From the NCBI RefSeq assembly GCF_027533645.1, contig NZ_JAQAGY010000018.1:1-64000 (forward strand): 64,000 nucleotides of DNA. The letters are read 5' to 3'. Source of the DNA: Paenibacillus caseinilyticus. GTDB lineage: Bacteria; Bacillota; Bacilli; Paenibacillales; NBRC-103111. Below, one piece after another: positions 34,107 to 42,417 of the stretch. Each line of letters opens with the position of its first letter. Position 1 is the first letter of the stretch. A program made the translations under genes and the position numbers. The notes under the pieces are model-generated. The model saw only the letters and a program-made list of their open reading frames with translations, was not told where the DNA came from and did no database searches.

Positions 34107-34712
34107 ATGCAGAGCAACGCATTTCGTACGGTTATCATTATTTTGCTGCTGGGGCTGATCGGTACACTGGGGTACATGCTGGTGAAGGGGAAGGAGAAGC
34201 AGATCGATGTCATCAAACCGGCAGCCGATTTCAAGCTGGAGAATCTCGACGGCCAGGAAGTGACGCTGTCGGGGACGCAGGGCAAGGCCAGATTGGTGTA
34301 TTTCTTCTATTCGACCTGCCCGGACGTGTGTCCCCCAACCACCTATAATCTCTCCAAAGTGCAGGATGTGCTGAAGGAGAAGGGGGTATTCGGTACCAAG
34401 ACGGCGATCATGTCCATCTCGTTCGATCCGGCCAAAGATACACGGGAGAGGCTGAAGGAATTCGCGGACCGATTCCATCCGGACTACAAAGGATGGTACT
34501 TCCTGCGGGGCGAGGAGAAGTATGTCATCGATCTGGCGAAGCAGTACGAGGTGCTCGTGGTGAAGAACCCGAAGGACGGTACGTTCACGCACTCGAATCT
34601 GTGGCTGCTCGTGGATGCCAAGGGACAGATTCGTACGTATTACAAAGGGGATGCCGAGGACCTGGACATTGAGCAGGTAGCCAAGGATTTGATCCAAATC
34701 TCCAAAGACTAG
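34107..34712 (+). CDS. SCO1/SenC family copper chaperone for cytochrome c oxidase
   Basis: 201 residues: one N-terminal membrane anchor (residues about 7-26), then a thioredoxin-fold domain facing outside. Copper ligands are C71 and C75 (STCPDVCPPT) and H162 (FTHSNLW). Such proteins load the CuA site of cytochrome c oxidase. The linker is short. It follows ctaB, consistent with an oxidase maturation pair. GAAGGGAAGAG stands before the ATG. Confidence 0.93.
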   Translation: MQSNAFRTVIIILLLGLIGTLGYMLVKGKEKQIDVIKPAADFKLENLDGQEVTLSGTQGKARLVYFFYSTCPDVCPPTTYNLSKVQDVLKEKGVFGTKTAIMSISFDPAKDTRERLKEFADRFHPDYKGWYFLRGEEKYVIDLAKQYEVLVVKNPKDGTFTHSNLWLLVDAKGQIRTYYKGDAEDLDIEQVAKDLIQISKD

Positions 34713-34778
34713 ATTCATCCGGCGGCGGGCGTACCGCACACGGAGAGCCATTCTGCGTTCGAACCGGAGGCCCTGCCC

Positions 34779-35705
34779 ATGACCTATCTTGTCCATATTC
34801 TGCTCCATAATGTGATCCCACTGACGATCATGATTGCCGTGGGCGTCATGCTCTACCGGGCCTTCAAGCTCGATATCAAGACTTTGTCCAAATTGAACTT
34901 CTATCTCTTCTCCCCGGCGCTCGTGTTCAAGATGCTGTACGAGTCGCAGCTCTCGTTGAACTTGCTGGGGCAGACGCTGCTGTTCTTCGGCGTGTATTTC
35001 GCCGCGATGTATCTTGTCATGGCATTGGTCATTCGCGTCCGCGGCTACCAAGGGGGAATGGTGCCGGCCATGCGCAACAGCGTCATCTTCTACAACAGCG
35101 CCAACTATGCGATTCCGCTGAACCAGCTTGTATTCGTAGGCGATGCGTTCACGCTGTCGATTCAGATTATCATCATGATGATGCAGAGCCTGCTGCCGAA
35201 CACTTATGGGATCTATGCGGTGAATGCCTCGAAGAAGAACGATATGAAACAAACGTTCCGAACGATACTCACGCTGCCTGTTATCTATATCATTCCTGTC
35301 GCATTCTTCATGAAAGGATTCGATATTCCTGTACCGGGGCCGATCTATGCGCCGATTAACTACGTGTCGGATGCCTTCATTGCTACGGCGCTGGTCACCT
35401 TGGGCGTCCAGCTCGGCAGCATGAAGTGGCAGCTGAACTTCTCGGATGTCATGCTGTCCAATCTCTTGCGCCTCTGCATCGGTCCTGCCGTGGGCTTCCT
35501 GGTGGTGCTGCTGCTGGGAATCGAGGGAGTGATGGCGCAAGCCTTGGTGCTTTCTTGCGCCGTCCCGACCTCCCTTAGCTCGGTACTGATTGCAGTGGAG
35601 TACGACAACGAGCCGGAGTTCTCCTCACAGGTCGTGTTTTCCTCCACCATCTTCAGTATTTTCACCGTGACGCTTGTCATCTATCTTATGAAGTTTATTC
35701 CTTAG
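34779..35705 (+). CDS. AEC (auxin efflux carrier) family transporter
   Basis: A 308-residue membrane protein with about ten segments in the two-half AEC layout: FYLFSPALVFKMLYES, GMVPAMRNSVIFYNSANYAIPLNQLVF, an inner linker (SKKNDMKQTFRTILTLP), then FIATALVTLGVQLG and ALVLSCAVPTSLSSVLIAVEYDNEPEFSSQVVFSSTIFSIFT. The family exports organic acids or amino acids; the substrate is not clear. GGAGG lies 8 bases before the ATG. Confidence 0.9.
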   Translation: MTYLVHILLHNVIPLTIMIAVGVMLYRAFKLDIKTLSKLNFYLFSPALVFKMLYESQLSLNLLGQTLLFFGVYFAAMYLVMALVIRVRGYQGGMVPAMRNSVIFYNSANYAIPLNQLVFVGDAFTLSIQIIIMMMQSLLPNTYGIYAVNASKKNDMKQTFRTILTLPVIYIIPVAFFMKGFDIPVPGPIYAPINYVSDAFIATALVTLGVQLGSMKWQLNFSDVMLSNLLRLCIGPAVGFLVVLLLGIEGVMAQALVLSCAVPTSLSSVLIAVEYDNEPEFSSQVVFSSTIFSIFTVTLVIYLMKFIP

Positions 35706-35719
35706 GTTAGTTCGGTGCG

Positions 35720-36079
35720 CTAAAATTTCTCGAAGGTCGGCAGCAGAGGAGGATACACGATGTATTCTTCCAAGCCGGCCTTTTCGAGCTGTTGGATCAG
35801 GTATTCGTCAGGCGTTCCTTCCACTCCAGCGTAGCCGCGGCGCGTATAGATTTGCTCCGCATCCGGGAAGGCATCGCGCAGAATGCCGCGTATTTTTTTG
35901 CCTGAAGCATCATTATCCGTAAAGAGAAACACCTCGCGGTCCTCCACTTTCTTCTTGAGCTCTTCGAGCCTCTGGGTATTCAAGGAACCGTAGGTGCAGA
36001 GAATGAGAATATCATCGGTAAGCAGCCGCCGCAGCCTGCTTTTGTCGTTTTTTCCTTCTACGATCAGAGCAATGGACAT
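35720..36079 (-). CDS. Small stand-alone Toprim-domain protein
   Basis: 119 residues, essentially one Toprim domain: IALIVEGKNDKSRLRRLL at residues 3-20 (catalytic Glu), ILILCTYGSLN, VFLFTDNDASGKKIRGILRD (the DxD metal site) and a C-terminal GYAGVEGTPDEYLIQQLEKAGL. Most similar in style to the RNase M5/primase-type Toprim, but shorter than RNase M5 (about 180 aa). Toprim domains cut or join nucleic acid phosphodiesters; here the target is unknown. The ATG at 36079 has GAGGAA upstream. It is monocistronic. Confidence 0.85.
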   Translation of the reverse strand: MSIALIVEGKNDKSRLRRLLTDDILILCTYGSLNTQRLEELKKKVEDREVFLFTDNDASGKKIRGILRDAFPDAEQIYTRRGYAGVEGTPDEYLIQQLEKAGLEEYIVYPPLLPTFEKF

Positions 36080-36284
36080 GGGAGATTCCTCATTTCGTGA
36101 CAAGTTGGCCTCTCTCCGTAGTATAACCTGGATGGGGACCCATGCCCAATCCAGTAAGAATGGATTTCCCAAGAAATGTCGAATAGCGGAAGTTTGTCAG
36201 GCCTCCTCCCAGGCAGAAGGAAAGAGGCGGTCAAACGGCCAGTTCACCCGGGAAGGAGGGGGAGGCTCTACTACGATCGACCCT

Positions 36285-36372
36285 ACAAGACAAACGGCTA
36301 CGCCGTCCTTTAAGGACGATGCGCGTTTATAAAGTATATAAGATGACAGGATCGAAGCCCTGGCGAGATATA
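36285..36372 (-). repeat. 88-bp dispersed repeat, copy 2 (inverted relative to copy 1)
   Basis: The reverse complement of 2171-2258 with about 85% identity, including the paired hairpins and the TATAAA-GCGCATCG segment. It lies between the Toprim gene and the terminator of the SLH gene. Differences include a GAA to GTA change in the ACGGC/GCCGT loop. Confidence 0.8.
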
Positions 36373-36389
36373 AATTCTTATATATTTAA

Positions 36390-36434
36390 AAGCAAAAGAC
36401 CTGACACGAGTGCACGAGTGTCAGGTCTTTTGCT
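36390..36434 (-). terminator. Terminator of the SLH protein gene
   Basis: AAGCAAAAGACCTGACAC/GTGTCAGGTCTTTTGCTT is an almost perfect 18-bp stem, active on both strands. Confidence 0.9.
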
Positions 36435-36462
36435 TGAGAGCTGCATAAATTGTATCGAAGTA

Positions 36463-38121
36463 CTAGTTGATGAACTTTGCTGTCGTCAGAAGACGCTTCA
36501 GCATCGTAGCCGCTTGAGCACGGGTTGCCGTGTCGCGGGCACCCAGCGTGTCGTCGGTCAGACCGTCGACAATACCGGATTTGATAGCTGTGGCCACTTC
36601 CGCTTCGGCCCATACGATTTCATCGGAGTCGGAGAATTTCGCCAGCAGTGTGGATTGCTCGGAAGCTGTCACGGCAGGCTTCGCACCTGCGTAGTTCAGC
36701 GCACGGACAACCATAGCTGCGAGTTCTTCGCGGTTGATGGTTGCGTTCGGGCGGAAAGTACCGTCTTCGTAGCCATCGATAATCTTAGCGTATACGGCGG
36801 AGTTCACCGTACCGGAGAACCAGTCGCCGGATTTCACATCGCTGAAGGAAGAGCTTCCTGTCATCGTTTGGAGACCCAGGGAACGAACGACGAGTGCCGC
36901 GAATTCAGCGCGCGTGATGCTGCGCTCCGGTTCGAATGTCGTATCGGTTACACCGTCGACAACCAGCTTGTTAGCCAGCAGCTCAATGTTGTTCTGTGCC
37001 CAGTGTCCGCTGATGTCGCCGAAGCTCTTGTCGAGCTTGATCACCGCGTACACGCTGTTGCCGTTGCGTTTCAGGTCGGCATACGTCGAGCTGAATACCG
37101 TTGGTACGAAGGACAGCTTGTTCGTTGCCGTGTCGATCAGGACACCCGTTGTCGAAGACGCATCCACGGAAGCGGACAGCGGAATGTAACGGGAAACATA
37201 GTTGCTGCCGAGGTTGACTGGAGCCGTAGCGTTGTTTTTGCCTACGCCTGCCACGTTGAAGTCAACTGCGCCGGAAACAACCTCGCCGCCGAGCGCTTTA
37301 GCCGAAGCGGCTACGCTGTCAGCGATCGCTTGGCTTGCTTTGGCAACCGTAACTTTCACATTCAGCTCATCCGTCGTGACGGACAGCTGGGAAGCCAGGC
37401 CTTTGAGGTCGAGAACTTTAACCGGCAGCACGTAAGAGCCGTTCGTGCTCTTGACGATGACCTTTTTGTTGCTCGAAGTGAAGCCCACAAGTGCCTTCGC
37501 AGGGATCAGCGCGAATTCGCCTGTAATGTTGATCGTTACCGTATCATACTGGTTCAGCGAGCTTTTGAGCTGGTCGGCATTCACGGAACCGTCGGAGTTA
37601 GCGGAGATTTCGCCCGCTCCGGACGTGCTGCCGCCTCCTCCACCTCCGGGACCCCATCCGCCGCCGACGTAGTCAGTGCTACGATATACGGCCTTATATA
37701 CGGATTTCGAGACATCCGATGGATCAATGAACTGCAGATTTACATAATCGTATGTTCCTGCAGTTACAGTGAAATCGAAGTACGTAATATTGGATACGTT
37801 ACGGCTAGCATATGTAACTTTAGTTACATCCAATTTTTGTCCGCCGGGTGTATAAGCATATACAGATGGATATACACCCTCTTTATACACATCAAGATAA
37901 ACTTGACCTGTAACCGTAGTATCTCTGTAAGTCGGCTCTCCACTGAATCCCGCACCAAAAGCGAGCACAGGCAGCAATACGGAGATGATCAGCATAAGAA
38001 CAGTGACTTGCGCTGTCTTTTGAAGAACAGCAGGCTTCATTCGGGTTTCACTCCTATTCTGGTTTACAAATAATGAAGTTGAATCGTTGGTACGTTGAAC
38101 AAATTTCCTGGACAAATGCAT
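36463..38121 (-). CDS. S-layer (SLH-domain) surface protein
   Basis: 552 residues from ATG 38121, which has AAGGAGGTGAGA directly upstream. An unusual 27-residue leader precedes a normal signal peptide (MKPAVLQKTAQVTVLMLIIS..., cleaved near AFG-AG); the ATG at 38040 with AGGAG upstream is an alternative start. The mature part holds beta-rich domains, a Gly/Ser linker (GGGWGPGGGGGGSTSG, about residue 175), and three C-terminal SLH repeats of about 55 residues (FGDISGHWAQNNIELL, FSDVKSGDWFSGTVNSAV, FSDSDEIVWAEAEVATAI) that bind pyruvylated secondary wall polymer. It is probably an S-layer or surface scaffold protein. Confidence 0.9.
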   Translation of the reverse strand: MHLSRKFVQRTNDSTSLFVNQNRSETRMKPAVLQKTAQVTVLMLIISVLLPVLAFGAGFSGEPTYRDTTVTGQVYLDVYKEGVYPSVYAYTPGGQKLDVTKVTYASRNVSNITYFDFTVTAGTYDYVNLQFIDPSDVSKSVYKAVYRSTDYVGGGWGPGGGGGGSTSGAGEISANSDGSVNADQLKSSLNQYDTVTINITGEFALIPAKALVGFTSSNKKVIVKSTNGSYVLPVKVLDLKGLASQLSVTTDELNVKVTVAKASQAIADSVAASAKALGGEVVSGAVDFNVAGVGKNNATAPVNLGSNYVSRYIPLSASVDASSTTGVLIDTATNKLSFVPTVFSSTYADLKRNGNSVYAVIKLDKSFGDISGHWAQNNIELLANKLVVDGVTDTTFEPERSITRAEFAALVVRSLGLQTMTGSSSFSDVKSGDWFSGTVNSAVYAKIIDGYEDGTFRPNATINREELAAMVVRALNYAGAKPAVTASEQSTLLAKFSDSDEIVWAEAEVATAIKSGIVDGLTDDTLGARDTATRAQAATMLKRLLTTAKFIN

Positions 38122-38424
38122 TCTCACCTCCTTCTTATCCATAAAATTCTTTGTTAGATGACTTCGACTGGACACGCCATTTTATGTCCGTCCTGCCATG
38201 TTTTGCACTGCGTAATCGAGGCAGTCTTAGGGGTATTACCCAAGCCCGTCCAGTACGAAACATCCTCGGTTACCAAACGTTCCCACGAATTGAAAGGTTG
38301 CAGCTCCGTGCAAAAATTTTTCCATAGTCCTCCATAAATAGGGGGAGAGTACCCTACTCGGAAGAGAGGCGGACGCCAAAAAGGCCGTCCGTAAAGGAAC
38401 AGCCTTGAATGGCTCATCGAGAAC
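38122..38424 (-). other. Long leader region of the SLH gene
   Basis: The 303 bp between the MFS gene and the SLH gene contain no supported gene. On the minus strand a potential stem pairs complement 38248-38254 with complement 38167-38173 (ACTGGAC/GTCCAGT), enclosing inner stems GGGTAATACCC and ACTGC/GCAGT; another hairpin lies at 38370-38391. A 29-codon frame after GGAGGACT (starting near complement 38329) is possible but weak. This may be a structured mRNA leader. Confidence 0.4.
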
Positions 38425-39591
38425 CTACACGCGGATCGGATCTCGGGAGCGGCGCAGTGGAAGCAGCGATAAAGCGAACATGAGGCATAGGAACGCCAGG
38501 AAGTAGGACGAGACGTGCGACCGCAGCTGTCCGGCGAGCATGGGCCCGATGAAGGCGCCGATGGAATAGGAGATCGAGAGCAGGGAGAACACCCTGCCAT
38601 ACCTTGCGGACTTCGTGGAGGCGGCGAGCAGCGAGGCGATGGCCGGGAAGATGACCCCCTTGGCCATACCGATCAAGATCAAAGAGGCATACATGGGCAG
38701 TGGCCACCGGACCGACATGCCGAAGAAGATGAAGGCGAGCGCCAGGCTGCCGAAGGACACCCGTAGCAGAGGCGCGACCCGGCTGAGGAACAGCATGCTC
38801 AGCGTAACCAGCGCACCCAGGCTGACGAGGGAGAAAAAAACGCCGGAGGTGAGGATCGAGCCATGGGTCTCTTTCATAAGCGGCAGTTCGAAGAACAGAA
38901 TGCCCTGCGAGCACGAGATGGACAAGGGGACCGTGAAGAACAACCAGGGAATGGGCCGGGCCTCGCCGGATGCGTCTCCCAGTGCATCGGGGCCTCCGCC
39001 GTGCGGCAGCGAGGAAGCGTAGAGGTCGGCCGCGGCCTTCTTGTACTGGCTCTCCCGGACGCCGATCCATGCCAGGATGCCGGTTGCGATGAGCCCCCAG
39101 CCCAAGAAGGTGAAGGAGCGCTCAAATCCGAATTGGGCGACAAGATAAGCGCCGGCCGCCGGGCTGAGCACGGAAGCGATCGTATGCACCATGCCGTTGC
39201 CGGCCATGAGCTTGCCCTGCTGCACACGGTCGGTAGCGATCTTGGCAAGCAGCGACAGGCAGGCGGGCGAGAGGAACGCGAGCACGAATCCGCTGATGGA
39301 ACGGACCGCGAGCAGATCCCAGGGGTCGCTCACTTTGGACTGGGCAAGCAGCACGAGGCCTGCTACGATGAGGCTGAATACGATGAAAGGCTTGCTTCCG
39401 TATTTGTCGACCCCGTACCCGGCAAGCAGGTTGCCCGGGATATGAGTAATCGAGTAGACGCCGAGGATCATCCCGATAAAGGAGGGCGCCGCGCCGAGCG
39501 AGATGGCGAACGGGGACAGAATCGGGTATTGGGCATGAAGATCGAAGATCGCGACGAACATGAACAAATAGAGCCATACGGCCGTTTTCAC
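38425..39591 (-). CDS. Major facilitator superfamily transporter
   Basis: A 388-residue, 12-segment MFS permease. LAGYGVDKYGSKPFIVFSLIVAGLVLLAQ between segments 2 and 3 is the MFS A-loop (GxxxDxxGxK type), and the repeat half begins near residue 205. The central loop is short and Gly/Pro-rich. The GTG at 39591 fits GAGGTGA 4-5 bases upstream better than the GTG at 39600. It resembles drug or sugar efflux carriers, but no substrate can be assigned. Confidence 0.87.
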   Translation of the reverse strand: MKTAVWLYLFMFVAIFDLHAQYPILSPFAISLGAAPSFIGMILGVYSITHIPGNLLAGYGVDKYGSKPFIVFSLIVAGLVLLAQSKVSDPWDLLAVRSISGFVLAFLSPACLSLLAKIATDRVQQGKLMAGNGMVHTIASVLSPAAGAYLVAQFGFERSFTFLGWGLIATGILAWIGVRESQYKKAAADLYASSLPHGGGPDALGDASGEARPIPWLFFTVPLSISCSQGILFFELPLMKETHGSILTSGVFFSLVSLGALVTLSMLFLSRVAPLLRVSFGSLALAFIFFGMSVRWPLPMYASLILIGMAKGVIFPAIASLLAASTKSARYGRVFSLLSISYSIGAFIGPMLAGQLRSHVSSYFLAFLCLMFALSLLPLRRSRDPIRV

Positions 39592-39846
39592 CTGAATCAC
39601 CTCGCATCATTGGTTGTCCGTTAGGAGTCCTTATCCATCTTACGTAGGGGCTGCTGCGGATAGTACAGGGATTTGGAGGGGCCGAAACCGTACGCGCTTC
39701 CCTGCGTTTAAGTAGGTAAAGAGGCAGAAAGCCTCCCAGGTCTTTTCCAAAAAAAAGTAATGAAGAGACCCTCACGGCTGTTGTATGATGAGTAGGCATA
39801 GAAAGCAGGACAGGAAAGAGATGGAGATAAGGGAGAGAGAAGGATC

Positions 39847-40281
39847 GTGGAATTCGTAACGGAGTTTTTGGCGCAGCGGTGGTATGTGATTGCCGGGGCG
39901 CTGGTCATACTGTTCCTAGTCATCAAATTGGTAAAAACCGTCATCAAATGGGTTATCATCCTGGCCGTTGTGGCGGCGGTCTACTTCTATGGAGCGAGCT
40001 ATAAGGACCAGCTGCTCGAATACGGATCTGCCATCGGTTCCAAAGTGGCTGCCGACGTCAAGAACCAAGCTTACAAGACGGTAACCGAGGAAGCCAAGGA
40101 AGCGAAGTATACGCAGAACCCCGACGGGACTTTCACCGTGAAGACGAAGAGCATCCGGCTCGACGGCAAGCCCGGGGCGAGCGACGTGCAGGTGACATTC
40201 ATGAATCAAACGTTCACGCTGAAAGTGGACGACGTATTGAAGCGGTTTATCGAAGGCGCCAAGGTCGGGACGTCAGGCTGA
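39847..40281 (+). CDS. Membrane-anchored protein of unknown function (144 aa)
   Basis: Two closely spaced hydrophobic segments (WYVIAGALVILFLVIKLVKTVIKWVIILAVVAAVYFYG, residues about 12-49) anchor a soluble part of about 95 residues (TVTEEAKEAKYTQNPDGTFTVKTKSIRLDGKPGASDVQVTF). The soluble part looks like a small beta domain. The GTG start follows GGGAGAGAGAAGG. The next gene, 83 bp downstream on the same strand, is a CvpA-like membrane transglutaminase; the two may be functionally linked (inference). Confidence 0.72.
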   Translation: MEFVTEFLAQRWYVIAGALVILFLVIKLVKTVIKWVIILAVVAAVYFYGASYKDQLLEYGSAIGSKVAADVKNQAYKTVTEEAKEAKYTQNPDGTFTVKTKSIRLDGKPGASDVQVTFMNQTFTLKVDDVLKRFIEGAKVGTSG

Positions 40282-40364
40282 AGCGAGTCGCAGCCTAGAG
40301 AGGCGCTTGCTGCAGAATTCGCAGCAGATCCGGATGCCGGGAGGGCGGCAGGAAGGGGTGTAGT

Positions 40365-41516
40365 ATGCACGTGTGGCAGTATGTAAGCCAGTTGAATATG
40401 GTCACGCTTCTGATCGCGTTGATCTTCGGCATTTCGGTCCTGCAGGGGCTGCTGCGCGGAGCCTCCTCCTCGGCCAAACGGCTCGCACTCATGGTGACGG
40501 AAGGAGCGGCGACCCTGCTGGGTCTCTTCCTCTCTTGGCAGCTTGCGGAGTGGGCTTCGCCGCAGATCCAGCAGCGGCTGGTGTCACTGGGCTTATCCAT
40601 TCCTACGGATGAGCTCGGGTTCTGGAAGCAGGCGTATTATACGGCGGTGACGGGGCTGCGGGACTTTTCGCTGCTGCGGTTCGCGATCTTGTTCGTTATC
40701 GGCTACGGCCTCATCAAGCAGCTGCTCTACCGGTTGATCGATCCGTTCGTGAACGGCTGGCTGGCGGAGCCTGCGGCGGCTACGGAGCGCGAACGGAAGG
40801 CGCCTTCTTTCCTCAGTTCGCTCGTCGGCGGTGTGATCGGCGGCGTGACGGGTGCGGGCCGAAGCCTGATCATGATCGCGCTGCTGTTCATTCTGACGAC
40901 CCTGCTGCCCCAGACGCCATTGTCGTCTTATATCGGTTCGTCGCAGCTGTACCAGAAGGGCGCGACGGAAGTGATCCGTCCCGTCACGGGAGACTTCATC
41001 GAGCAGAGGCTGCCGGTATTCACCCGTCAGGTCGAGCAGGAGTTCGCGGATATTCTGCAGCGCAAATACGAGGTCGTAGACGCGCATATCCCGGGCAATA
41101 TAGCCGAGGCCGCCCAAGAAATTACGGCCAAAGGCAAGGATGAGGAAGAAAAAGCGAGACTGCTGTACCGATGGGTCGGGACGCGGGTAAAATACGACTG
41201 GGAGAAGGTCCGTCTCTACGAGGAGAAGCGAATCTGGAAAGAGCAGACGCCGGAAGACACCTTCGCCTCGAGGCAGGGCGTCTGTATCGACTTCTCCCGG
41301 CTATACGCGGTCATGGCCCGTTCGGCGGGGCTGGAGGTGAAGGTCGTCACCGGCCTCGGCTATGACGGAAGAGGCGGCTACGGGCCTCATGCCTGGAACG
41401 AGGTCTACCTGCCGCAGGAGAGGCAGTGGGTGCCGCTGGATTCCACCTGGGTGGCTTCCGGGGGGGACTGGTTCAACCCGCCGAATTTCCAGGAGACGCA
41501 CATCAAAGATGTATAG
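40365..41516 (+). CDS. Membrane protein with C-terminal transglutaminase-like (TgpA/TglA type) domain
   Basis: 383 residues. The N-terminal part (1 to about 190) has four hydrophobic segments laid out like CvpA (NMVTLLIALIFGISVLQGLLRG..., SSLVGGVIGGVTGAGRSLIMIALLFILTTLLP). The C-terminal part is a transglutaminase-like cysteine domain with the triad C307 (RQGVCIDFSRLY), H342 (YGPHAWNEVYL) and D359 (WVPLDSTW). It probably faces the outside and could cross-link or hydrolyse wall or coat proteins. This fusion occurs in Bacillales, but the substrate is unknown. A terminator follows. Confidence 0.87.
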   Translation: MHVWQYVSQLNMVTLLIALIFGISVLQGLLRGASSSAKRLALMVTEGAATLLGLFLSWQLAEWASPQIQQRLVSLGLSIPTDELGFWKQAYYTAVTGLRDFSLLRFAILFVIGYGLIKQLLYRLIDPFVNGWLAEPAAATERERKAPSFLSSLVGGVIGGVTGAGRSLIMIALLFILTTLLPQTPLSSYIGSSQLYQKGATEVIRPVTGDFIEQRLPVFTRQVEQEFADILQRKYEVVDAHIPGNIAEAAQEITAKGKDEEEKARLLYRWVGTRVKYDWEKVRLYEEKRIWKEQTPEDTFASRQGVCIDFSRLYAVMARSAGLEVKVVTGLGYDGRGGYGPHAWNEVYLPQERQWVPLDSTWVASGGDWFNPPNFQETHIKDV

Positions 41517-41576
41517 CTCGCATGTGTCAGCATCGGTTCAAGCCGGTGTATAAAACCGGTGCAGCGGCAAGGGCCT

Positions 41577-41611
41577 GGAAGGAGCCGTAACGGCTTCCTC
41601 CGGTTTTTTTA
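41577..41611 (+). terminator. Terminator
   Basis: GGAAGGAGCCG/CGGCTTCCTCC with one mismatch and a wobble pair, then seven T. Confidence 0.85.
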
Positions 41612-41643
41612 TCGTGGATTATTTTGTGGTACACTGAAAGGCA

Positions 41644-42396
41644 GTGGAAAGGTCGGGTGCATGCAAGTTGGGCAGAATCAAAAGATTGGAAGAATATGAA
41701 GCCGTGTTCTTTGATGTGGGGGATACGCTGCTGACCATCCCGGCGGCCCAGGTCATCATGGGACGGTTTTTAGCTGCGCGCGATTTTCACCCCGGCGAGG
41801 CAAGGATCGGAGAACTTTTTACGGAGGCGTTTCGTCTATTCTATTATGGCAAGGCCGTCGATGCGTTCGAGGAATGCACGCCTGAATCCGACCGGCAGTT
41901 CTGGATGAAGCTGTACCGGTATATTCTGGAGCATCTCGGCGTGGAAGAGCAGAAGTGGACAACGGAGCAGGTGCACGCCTGCTGTCATGAGCTCTATGAT
42001 CTCTTCACTTCGCCCGAGCACTACTCCCTGTTCGAGGATGTGCAGGAAGTGCTCCAGTCGCTGGAGAGCCGGGGCTTTAGGCTAGGCATCATTTCGAATT
42101 TCGCACCGACCCTCCCCTCTATTCTGGAGAGCAAGGGGATCCTGCATTATTTCGACCCGGTCGTGGTATCCACGCTCGCGGGCCTGGAGAAGCCCGATCC
42201 TGCCATCTTCACGCTCGCGCTGAAAGAAGCGGGCCTGCATCCCTCGGATGTACTCTATGTGGGGGATCACGAGGTCAACGACGTGTGGGCGCCGGGCCAG
42301 GTCGGCATCGATGCCGTCAAGATTCTCCGCTATGATTATCATACCGGGGAAGGCATCCGTTCGCTGCGTGAACTGCTGACAATGTCATATCATTAG
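41644..42396 (+). CDS. HAD-superfamily hydrolase
   Basis: About 250 residues. HAD motifs: FFDVGDTLL (nucleophile Asp with Gly-Asp in place of the usual second Asp position), IISNFAP (motif II Ser), GLEKPDPAIF (motif III Lys) and YVGDHEVNDVWAP (motif IV Asp). The cap is helical (about residues 35-120), as in HDHD3/YjjG-like phosphatases. The start is uncertain: GTG 41644 or a TTG a few codons later; neither has a strong ribosome binding site. It lies 21 bp before two penicillin-binding protein genes and could be co-transcribed. Confidence 0.85.
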   Translation: MERSGACKLGRIKRLEEYEAVFFDVGDTLLTIPAAQVIMGRFLAARDFHPGEARIGELFTEAFRLFYYGKAVDAFEECTPESDRQFWMKLYRYILEHLGVEEQKWTTEQVHACCHELYDLFTSPEHYSLFEDVQEVLQSLESRGFRLGIISNFAPTLPSILESKGILHYFDPVVVSTLAGLEKPDPAIFTLALKEAGLHPSDVLYVGDHEVNDVWAPGQVGIDAVKILRYDYHTGEGIRSLRELLTMSYH

Positions 42397-42417
42397 AAAA
42401 CAAGAGGTCTCGTACTT

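Noticed and set aside
38154-38600. A minus-strand frame overlapping the end of the MFS gene and the SLH leader
   Set aside because: The last 60 codons look slightly protein-like, but there is no start signal and most of it is out of frame within the MFS gene; the leader is better read as untranslated RNA.
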